Virus record (IMG/VR): IMGVR_UViG_3300042558_003926
Span: 186,001 to 250,000 of that record
Length of the DNA stretch: 64,000 nt
Origin: a virus
Strand: one strand, 5' to 3'
Position numbers and translations under genes: made by a program. Each line of letters starts with the position of its first letter. Position 1 is the stretch's first letter. Positions 58,854 to 64,000 of the stretch are shown here, in pieces. The notes under the pieces were generated by a model. The model searched no databases and was not told the origin of the DNA. It was given only the letters and a program-made list of their open reading frames with translations.

Positions 58854-59471
58854 ATGGAAAATCTAAGTTTAACAATGGATACTGGTATTTATAAGATACT
58901 AGGTCAGATCAAGAAAGCCTTGATCACCTCGCTAATGCTTGGCGGGATATTTATAGTTCTAATTGGCGTGTACGCTATATTCGTTTCACTACTCATGGCA
59001 GTAGGTGTTTCAGCAGAAGGAGCAGGTTACGTTGTGGGTATGATGCCATTCATCAACGGTGCATTCCATGCAGATTTTGGTCATCTCTTCGGAAATCTCC
59101 TTATACTATTCATCTTTCTCCTGCCAGAGGTAAACCAGGGTTATGATCTGAAGAAGCTGTTCTGGACCTCAGCAATTCTATCCACTATTTACATACCAAT
59201 ATTCATTCTGGGTCTATCATGGCCGGTAATTGGATCCTCTGGAGTATTCTACTTTTTAATGGGGAGATTCATATTTAGCAGAAAGTTAGTTGTGTCTAAG
59301 ATATTTGCCTATGGATTCTTTTTCCTTATTATGATGGGTGATTTGGGTATGATGGCCTCTGACGACGGTGTAGCTCATCTCTTCCATGTGATGTGTGCAG
59401 TAATTGGAATCGTAACAGTTACGAGACTAAGTAAAAGAATTCCAGAAGGGATACATAAGTTAATAGCATAA
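58854..59471 (+). CDS. Rhomboid-family intramembrane protease
   Basis: Start taken at the ATG at 58854 (MENLSLTMDTG). 205 residues with about six hydrophobic segments. All rhomboid landmarks are present: HADFGHLFGN (H72, H77, N81; the H-x4-H-L-x2-N motif), GSSG (127-130) with Ser129 as nucleophile, and AHLFHVMCAVIG with His175 as its partner. The spacing H77 to S129 (52) is close to that of E. coli GlpG (51). Rhomboids cut membrane-spanning helices. It is early-expressed and would act in the host inner membrane; substrate unknown. Confidence 0.82.
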   Translation: MENLSLTMDTGIYKILGQIKKALITSLMLGGIFIVLIGVYAIFVSLLMAVGVSAEGAGYVVGMMPFINGAFHADFGHLFGNLLILFIFLLPEVNQGYDLKKLFWTSAILSTIYIPIFILGLSWPVIGSSGVFYFLMGRFIFSRKLVVSKIFAYGFFFLIMMGDLGMMASDDGVAHLFHVMCAVIGIVTVTRLSKRIPEGIHKLIA

Positions 59472-59487
59472 AAATAATTTTTAGAAA

Positions 59488-59826
59488 ATGATATTCTACG
59501 GTATAGCGGATGCACATGGTATAGAGAGTTTCAAACCTCAGCAGTTTGATTCAGAGGTCGAGCAATTTAATGCTGATCCCAAAGAGCTGTCGATAATGGC
59601 ATTGAGAGCAAATGCTAATAGACACAGACATGCTGTTGTTTATCAAGCAGAGGTTGAAAGTCATACGGCTAAAGAGATTCTGGATCTTCTTAAAGATGGA
59701 GATTATGTTGAAGCTTTGGTGAAACTAAAGGAGGAGGCAACATCTATAAGTCTTATGAGAAGTCCAGGAGCTGAGAAGAGCTGGAATCTAATTCCAAACT
59801 CAGATCTGGATCCGTACCGAGATTAA
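59488..59826 (+). CDS. Hypothetical protein, 112 aa
   Basis: Acidic helical protein: MIFYGIADAHGIESFKPQQF, then KELSIMALRANANRHRHAVV. The early part resembles small phosphatase- or metal-binding strand starts (ADAHGIESF), but no catalytic set is visible. Between the rhomboid gene and the next. Confidence 0.65.
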   Translation: MIFYGIADAHGIESFKPQQFDSEVEQFNADPKELSIMALRANANRHRHAVVYQAEVESHTAKEILDLLKDGDYVEALVKLKEEATSISLMRSPGAEKSWNLIPNSDLDPYRD

Positions 59827-59844
59827 CGTTTTAAATAATAACAT

Positions 59845-60120
59845 ATGCCAGTCAAAGTAAAAGACGAGTACAGAACAAATCCACTAAGTGTGGAGCCAGG
59901 AGGACACGAGGTAACTGTAATCCACGAAGGAGGAAAGACCTTCATTTATGATAAGGTTAAGAGACCGGGAGCTTATATCAAGGGTATCTCTAGTGTAACT
60001 CAAACCAAGAACGGACCAATCATCAAGATTAACATCGACGGTGAAGAGGTGTGGAACGTGAGACACGATGAAACAGAACCTTGGGATAGTCCAGCTATTA
60101 AGAATCTAGGAAAGAAGTAG
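59845..60120 (+). CDS. Hypothetical protein, 91 aa
   Basis: A small beta-rich soluble protein (GGHEVTVIHEGGKTFIYDKV). Followed four bases later by a membrane protein gene. Function unknown. Confidence 0.65.
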   Translation: MPVKVKDEYRTNPLSVEPGGHEVTVIHEGGKTFIYDKVKRPGAYIKGISSVTQTKNGPIIKINIDGEEVWNVRHDETEPWDSPAIKNLGKK

Positions 60121-60124
60121 GACT

Positions 60125-60394
60125 ATGAAAAAGATTTTAAGAAAAATAGCAGAAGCGGGTAAGACGATATCATCTGGGAACTTCAAAGCCTCACAATTGT
60201 TAATAGCAGTACCGTTAGTTATTTTAGCAGCAGCTATCATACTATCGATTCCTCTATTACTAGTATGGGGATTACAGCTTTTAGGTTTCGATGAGGTTAG
60301 GGTTGGTTTTAGAAGTTGGTTTGGTGCAATCCTTATTATGCTATTTCTAGCTTATGCCTCAGTTATAAGAGTTAACGGAAATAAGAATCAGTAA
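60125..60394 (+). CDS. Two-helix membrane protein, 89 aa
   Basis: A basic N-terminus (MKKILRKIAEAGKTISSG) precedes two hydrophobic helices (LLIAVPLVILAAAIILSIPL and WFGAILIMLFLAYASVI). A holin-like or envelope role is possible. In the rhomboid transcript. Confidence 0.6.
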   Translation: MKKILRKIAEAGKTISSGNFKASQLLIAVPLVILAAAIILSIPLLLVWGLQLLGFDEVRVGFRSWFGAILIMLFLAYASVIRVNGNKNQ

Positions 60395-60405
60395 ACTAAA
60401 GGAAG

Positions 60406-60678
60406 ATGAGAACTATAGAGTTATATAAAAACCAATCCCAGATGGTGGAAGGGTTAAAGCTTAGACAGAGTTTAAGCAACATCGTGGAGGATGCCGAGGT
60501 GATTGATCTGAAAGCTCTTGGGTATCTCATGCTTCAAAAGGAATGGACAGAGGAAGAAATTGAATCTGATCTTGGATCAGTAGCTATCGAAGCTCTCCTT
60601 GATGAGATTGAAAATGCTGACCACTCTAAGATAGTTACCGTTGTTAAGACTTTAAGAGATCAAGGGGCAATTATCTAA
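60406..60678 (+). CDS. Hypothetical protein, 90 aa (weak tag-like start)
   Basis: MRTIELYKNQSQMVEGL starts like the tag but lacks the second aromatic and the Glu, so I do not count it. The body is helical and acidic (LMLQKEWTEEEIESDLG). End of the transcript. Confidence 0.6.
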   Translation: MRTIELYKNQSQMVEGLKLRQSLSNIVEDAEVIDLKALGYLMLQKEWTEEEIESDLGSVAIEALLDEIENADHSKIVTVVKTLRDQGAII

Positions 60679-60755
60679 AAAATTGATTCACTTTCGAATA
60701 TATAAGTTTCCACTCGGAATCTCAGATTCCGTCCATATACACCCAAAAAAGAAAT

Positions 60756-60787
60756 CCTCCGGACGCCAAGCGACTGGAGGGTTTTTT
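60756..60787 (+). terminator. Rho-independent terminator
   Basis: CCTCC (60756 or 60757 onward) pairs with GGAGG (to 60780) around an 11-base loop, then six T. Confidence 0.75.
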
Positions 60788-60796
60788 ATCAGAGAT

Positions 60797-60830
60797 TATT
60801 TTTTTTCCCAGAACTGGTTAATTAAATTTA
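60797..60830 (+). promoter_or_regulatory. Early-type promoter
   Basis: T-tract, CCCAG (G at 60811), 11 bases, TAAATTTA at 60823-60830; ATG 19 bases on. Confidence 0.6.
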
Positions 60831-60849
60831 CTTAACAAACAAACAAATT

Positions 60850-61380
60850 ATGGGATTAGATATCGTAGCTTACAGCAAATTAGAGCCACAAAGAGATGAA
60901 AGGGTAGAAGAGGTTATGCAATCTCTCTTCACTCCTCTTGGTGAAGAAGTTATGGAGATTGGGGAAGCATCCGAAAGACTCCGATGTATGGACATGAAGG
61001 TTGGCAAATGGCATCGAACAGAGGAGACTAAGGAAACGCATTTCCGAGCGGGTTCATACTCTACTTACAATTATTTTCGAAATCTCTTATCGAGATGCTT
61101 CCATGGGGTTGATCCTAGTGTTATCTGGGAAGATGAGATGAGCTGGGAAGGTGCTCGTTTCGTCGAAATGATAAATGCTAGTGACTGCGACGGTGTTTAT
61201 GGTCCGACTGATTCTGAAAAACTTTACAAAGACTTCGAAGAGGGAGAAGAGTTATTTCAGGAATTCCTCGCTGATAGATTCGAGGATGATGACGAGGGAG
61301 AATATTATCTCGACGTTTATCGTAACTTCAAAGAGGCATATGGATTAGCTGCTGAAGAGGGAGTACTAATCTTCTGTTAA
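60850..61380 (+). CDS. Conserved phage hypothetical protein, 176 aa
   Basis: Begins MGLDIVAYSKLEP, a start I know from a phage and bacterial protein family of unknown function. Includes HFRAGSYSTYNYFR and an acidic stretch FEDDDEGEYYLDVYRNF. Alone under an early promoter. Confidence 0.75.
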   Translation: MGLDIVAYSKLEPQRDERVEEVMQSLFTPLGEEVMEIGEASERLRCMDMKVGKWHRTEETKETHFRAGSYSTYNYFRNLLSRCFHGVDPSVIWEDEMSWEGARFVEMINASDCDGVYGPTDSEKLYKDFEEGEELFQEFLADRFEDDDEGEYYLDVYRNFKEAYGLAAEEGVLIFC

Positions 61381-61412
61381 TTTTTTTGTCTCGGAGATTT
61401 AATCTAATTTTA
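61381..61412 (+). promoter_or_regulatory. Early-type promoter (degenerate)
   Basis: Seven T, GTCTCG core (first G of CGG at 61393), 11 bases, TAATTTTA at 61405-61412; ATG only five bases on. Confidence 0.4.
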
Positions 61413-61417
61413 TACCA

Positions 61418-61630
61418 ATGAAGAATCAAAGTCATATCAACGATCTACTTAGAACTCAAAAGGTTCTAGCTTCTTGCAACAGTAAGGAGCACGTGGATGC
61501 TGCTATCCGATACTTCCGCTTATTTATTAAAAAATGGAAACACTTATTTAGTGTTGAGGTGGTGACGGATTTGGAGATGAATTTCACTATCGATGTTGCA
61601 AAGAAACTAAAACAAATACAATTGAAATGA
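61418..61630 (+). CDS. Small helical protein, 70 aa
   Basis: MKNQSHINDLLRTQKVLAS, then a basic helix (YFRLFIKKWKHLF). Overlaps the lipoprotein start by four bases. Function unknown. Confidence 0.6.
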   Translation: MKNQSHINDLLRTQKVLASCNSKEHVDAAIRYFRLFIKKWKHLFSVEVVTDLEMNFTIDVAKKLKQIQLK

Positions 61631-61929
61631 AAAACATAGTTTACATATTAGCTTTGTCTTCTATTCTTCTTGGATTGGCTTCATGTCAGATAAAGGAGGA
61701 AAAGATCATTAAAGAAGGTGATAAGGAATTTGTTGTTTTAGGTGGAGATACTCTTGGAGTAGTTTACGAAAAACACACGGTGATATCATGTGAGAGAACA
61801 ACCCCTAATAATATCCACGAGGAAATGAATCCATCATTCGACATAAAACTAGAGAATGGAAGTTCTTTTGAATCAAGAAAAACTTACGAGGTTGGTGATA
61901 GCATAATTTATACAATCTACACTAAATGA
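61627..61929 (+). CDS. Small lipoprotein, 100 aa
   Basis: Signal peptide with lipobox LGLASC (residues 15-20), then a beta-rich domain (FDIKLENGSSFESRKTYEVG). Overlaps both neighbours by four bases. Phage lipoproteins of this size often affect receptor or superinfection; not shown here. Confidence 0.7.
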   Translation: MKNIVYILALSSILLGLASCQIKEEKIIKEGDKEFVVLGGDTLGVVYEKHTVISCERTTPNNIHEEMNPSFDIKLENGSSFESRKTYEVGDSIIYTIYTK

Positions 61930-62201
61930 AGTTAATCACCATAATAAAAGAAACCGTAATCGGAGATAACCAAAACCAAGATAAGTTATTCTTTGAGTAT
62001 TGTGACGAGTATTCAATAGAACACAAAATAATAAACGAAAACTTAGAAACCTCATCATATCCTGATATAGAGTTTAAATCAGGTCCAGTTGCTTTAAGTA
62101 ATATGCTAAAGGAAAGATTTGGCTACACACAAGAAGAAATCAACGAGGAGTTTCCTCAAATAAAAGAAGCCTTAGAAGAAGATACAGCCAATCAAAACTA
62201 A
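61926..62201 (+). CDS. Hypothetical protein, 91 aa
   Basis: Acidic soluble protein (MKLITIIKETVIGDNQNQD to LEEDTANQN). Last gene of the early run, before a terminator. Function unknown. Confidence 0.6.
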   Translation: MKLITIIKETVIGDNQNQDKLFFEYCDEYSIEHKIINENLETSSYPDIEFKSGPVALSNMLKERFGYTQEEINEEFPQIKEALEEDTANQN

Positions 62202-62258
62202 GAAACCGGGTGCCTCTTCCCGCCATAAGAGGATTGTTTGTTTGTTTTGATTATGGGA

Positions 62259-62284
62259 AAGGTCCAGTTTATCTGGACCTTTTT
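62259..62284 (+). terminator. Rho-independent terminator
   Basis: GGTCCAG (62261-62267) pairs with CTGGACC (62273-62279) across TTTAT, then a T-run. Confidence 0.85.
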
Positions 62285-62319
62285 CTATTTGCGTGGATTT
62301 ATTATTGCTAAGAGCTGCG

Positions 62320-62334
62320 GGGAAACACCGCGGG
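62320..62334 (-). repeat. Dispersed 15-base element, copy 4
   Basis: The minus strand reads CCCGCGGTGTTTCCC, two bases off copies 1 and 2, directly after the stop of the CHAP gene. Confidence 0.45.
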
Positions 62335-63168
62335 TTATTTCAACTGAGTAAGAACCCCTTGAATCTCCGACGGTGAAAGATCTAGTTCCTTATTGTGTAG
62401 TACTTTAGATAAACCACCAAAGATAGATTGTGCTAATGTTTTTCCTTTAATTGCTGAATCAAATTGAGAACCAACAACAGAACTAGAAGGCATTGATGTT
62501 GAATCAGGAAGAGGAGTTGTAGGTATTGGACCTAAAGAACCACTTACTGCTTTAGCACCTTTAATTAGATCGTTTTCAAATTCTTTAGTTCTAGTAGTTC
62601 TGAAGTAATCAATAAATCCATATAGAGTTTTCGAATCCAATTTTCTAACATTAACACCAACTCTATCTCCTTCTCCTGATTGCTGGTCGTTAGTGTTACC
62701 TTCTATTGTAGTAAATGTTCTTTTCTGCGGATCAACACCTAGGACTATACCAGTATGACCCAAACCTTTACCAGGTCTACTCATAATAAATATCTGTCCA
62801 GGTCTTACTAGGTTAGGATCCTTCCTTGCTTGGTCTATAGTAATCTTTGCATCTGCTGGTGCTTTAGTCCAGTGATTCATAACTCCCGCGGTTTTTGGGA
62901 GAGGATTCGTTTGACCTAATTGTTTACTTAATTCGTTAAACACGTAGTAGACAAAAGCCATACACCAAGGATAGCCTGCTCCTAATCCAGTAGATGCAAG
63001 ATAAGCTGAAACCATTTGACCTCTGTTAGAACCTTTTGGTTCTTCTTTAACATTTCTGTTTATTGAAAGAATCTTTGCAAACTTGTCTCCATCACCACCT
63101 GGGTTTTTTAAAGAGAACTGAGCCTCGTTTACAAAATCGCAAAAGTTCTTTATTCTTTTCTCTACCAT
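62335..63168 (-). CDS. Tagged CHAP-type cell-wall amidase/peptidase
   Basis: 277 residues. MVEKRIKNFCDFVNEAQF contains the tag pattern (F-x-x-F-x-N-E-A) a few residues in. A CHAP domain follows: GAGYPWCMAFVYYVF with the catalytic Cys, LGHTGIVLGVD with His, and IEGNTNDQ with the last polar residue. CHAP domains cut peptide bonds in peptidoglycan. The C-terminal ~80 residues are a linker and helical end. As a tagged hydrolase it may act from the virion. Confidence 0.8.
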   Translation of the reverse strand: MVEKRIKNFCDFVNEAQFSLKNPGGDGDKFAKILSINRNVKEEPKGSNRGQMVSAYLASTGLGAGYPWCMAFVYYVFNELSKQLGQTNPLPKTAGVMNHWTKAPADAKITIDQARKDPNLVRPGQIFIMSRPGKGLGHTGIVLGVDPQKRTFTTIEGNTNDQQSGEGDRVGVNVRKLDSKTLYGFIDYFRTTRTKEFENDLIKGAKAVSGSLGPIPTTPLPDSTSMPSSSVVGSQFDSAIKGKTLAQSIFGGLSKVLHNKELDLSPSEIQGVLTQLK

Positions 63169-63189
63169 CTCTAGATTATTTAATTATTC

Positions 63190-63197
63190 TATATATC
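63190..63197 (-). promoter_or_regulatory. Late-type box GATATATA
   Basis: The minus strand reads AGATATATAG, 21 bases before the ATG at 63168. Confidence 0.5.
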
Positions 63198-63211
63198 TAA
63201 AAAAACATTGC

Positions 63212-63248
63212 TTTTATTTTTTTAACACGATAAACATAGATATATTTG
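63212..63248 (+). promoter_or_regulatory. Early-type promoter with no gene downstream
   Basis: T-tract, ACACG (G at 63229), 11 bases, TATATTTG at 63241-63248, full consensus -7 box. The only downstream feature on this strand is the structured region ending in a terminator. Confidence 0.65.
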
Positions 63249-63253
63249 TATCA

Positions 63254-63379
63254 TAACAATCAGCCATTAAGGTATTAGAGTATAAAAGCTCTAAGAGAAA
63301 CTGTGATTCTCTGCTTTGTTCTGCAATCACGGTGTTTTAATTGGTTAGAGACTGGATCCGCAAGGGTCCAGTTTCGTTT
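63254..63379 (+). ncRNA. Candidate small RNA, ~125 nt
   Basis: From the expected start about six bases after the -7 box to a terminator, the DNA has no ORF but three hairpins. TTAGAG (63275-63280) pairs with CTCTAA (63289-63294). CTGTGATT (63301-63308) pairs with AATCACGG (63325-63332). ACTGGATCC (63351-63359) pairs with GGGTCCAGT (63364-63372) over a GCAA tetraloop, then a T-rich tail. It is antisense to nothing and lies between two leftward hydrolase genes. Confidence 0.65.
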
Positions 63380-63380
63380 T
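63351..63380 (+). terminator. Terminator of the candidate small RNA
   Basis: Nine-pair stem with one G-T pair, GCAA loop, and a T-rich run (TTTCGTTTT). No T-run on the other strand, so it works rightward. Confidence 0.75.
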
Positions 63381-64000
63381 ATGCAAGATTGTTAGTCCAA
63401 GACCCTACATTAAGAGAAGCCCAATCGCCACCTAATGTTTTTTTGAATTCTTTAATGTTATCAGCTAGAAGAGCAATACCAGCTTCTGCATTAACATAAG
63501 GATCTTTCCAGTTTGCTCCCATAGGTTTAACTACTCCACCGTAATTACTTTCGGGCCTCATAGCAAATAGACCTTTATATGTTCCTCCTCCTGCTAAAGG
63601 GTTTAAACCAGATTCAATCATAGCTACAGTTACTGCGAAATCGAATGGTACATTATACTTAGCACCGAATTTGGTAATAGCATCTTTAACTGCAGCGTTC
63701 TTAGGTTGATTGATTGCTTTAAGAGCCTGATTCTGTTTATCGAACCATTTCTCTTTCCACATGTTAAGGAAAAGTCCAGCAGCAGTCTTCTGATCACCGT
63801 TGTCTAATGCCTTAATTAGATCTGTTTTAACTTGAGGTCTATCGGAAGGTATGTTACCTACTAGATTAGCATATTTAACACCGCTCTTAGTCTTAATCGT
63901 TTCTGGGTGCATCTCACCAGTTCCATTAAGAGCTTTGATTATACCCGTTGCCCCTGCAAGACCTTGTTGATGCTGCATGTATAAAGCAAAGTCATCGTTT
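63379..64000 (-). CDS. Lytic transglycosylase, 5' end beyond window
   Basis: The frame stays open to the right edge (NDDFALYMQHQQGLAGA precedes an internal Met at 63978), so the start lies outside. The C-terminal domain has DFAVTVAMIESGLNPLAGG with the SLT catalytic Glu, then YKGLFAMRPESNYGG. The N-terminal part (FALYMQHQQG, GAT) matches a stretch common in phage tail lysozymes and packaged transglycosylases. It cuts glycan strands, probably in the tail or head of the virion. Confidence 0.8.
   Translation of the reverse strand, partial: NDDFALYMQHQQGLAGATGIIKALNGTGEMHPETIKTKSGVKYANLVGNIPSDRPQVKTDLIKALDNGDQKTAAGLFLNMWKEKWFDKQNQALKAINQPKNAAVKDAITKFGAKYNVPFDFAVTVAMIESGLNPLAGGGTYKGLFAMRPESNYGGVVKPMGANWKDPYVNAEAGIALLADNIKEFKKTLGGDWASLNVGSWTNNLA

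Noticed and set aside
60406-60678. A further tagged protein
   Set aside because: Only the first seven residues resemble the tag; the second aromatic and the Glu-Ser end are missing.

Overview
The window is AT-rich, densely packed phage DNA with short gaps, many four-base start/stop overlaps and both strands used. It is most likely part of a large tailed (T4-like or jumbo) phage of a Bacteroidota host. Three things point to that host. One secreted protein ends in a type IX secretion (T9SS) type A sorting domain. The promoters carry the Bacteroidota -7 box TAnnTTTG. Shine-Dalgarno sequences are weak or absent. Phage origin is indicated by several peptidoglycan hydrolases, a Dda-type helicase, RNA ligases, a homing-endonuclease remnant and a tail-type adhesin. 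No terminase, portal, capsid or polymerase gene lies in the window, so exact taxonomy cannot be read from it, and no tRNA gene was seen.

Layout. 1-6167 (minus): a late envelope/lysis operon with a GH19 endolysin, a cohesin-dockerin protein with a T9SS tail, two membrane proteins, a CsgG-like lipoprotein and a secreted Asn/Ser-rich protein that runs off the left edge. 6275-9449 (plus): YqeY-like protein, HAD nucleotidase, DEDDh exonuclease and small genes. 9505-14280: proteins of unknown role, some with the tag described below. 14385-22533 (plus): an early block with a primase-like protein, Dda helicase, and an RNA-repair run (Rnl1-type ligase, calcineurin-type phosphatase, P-loop kinase, cREC protein), then ClpP. 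22595-34500: SleB-like hydrolase, GDPD, a second RNA ligase, GalE, HNH nuclease, SLOG protein, M28 peptidase and many small genes. 34547-43036: homing-endonuclease remnant, thioesterase, HTH protein, a tagged papain-like/kinase/phosphoribosyltransferase trio, and tail or virion candidates. 43087-48361: a Nudix-like gene, a candidate structured RNA and small proteins. 48424-53281: six tandem paralogues built of 21-residue leucine-rich repeats. 53457-55205: a visibly GC-richer stretch with DUF2452 and DUF5661 genes around a repeat-bearing noncoding region. 55296-62201 (plus): small early genes including a rhomboid-type protease. 62335-64000 (minus): CHAP and lytic transglycosylase genes flanking a candidate small RNA.

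Two promoter classes can be read directly. Sixteen rightward promoters have a T-tract, a CCCG-like core, exactly 11 bases, then TAnnTTTG or a close variant. A second class, (G/A)ATATATA, resembles the T4 late TATAAATA box and precedes mostly leftward genes and tagged genes, often only 4-7 bases from the start codon.

The most striking feature is a short N-terminal sequence of the form M-K-x-I-K-x-F-E-x-F-x-x-E-S, shared by about two dozen otherwise unrelated proteins. It resembles the capsid-targeting sequence of T4 internal proteins. I infer a virion-packaging address tag, so this phage may load a large set of enzymes and repeat proteins into its head for injection.
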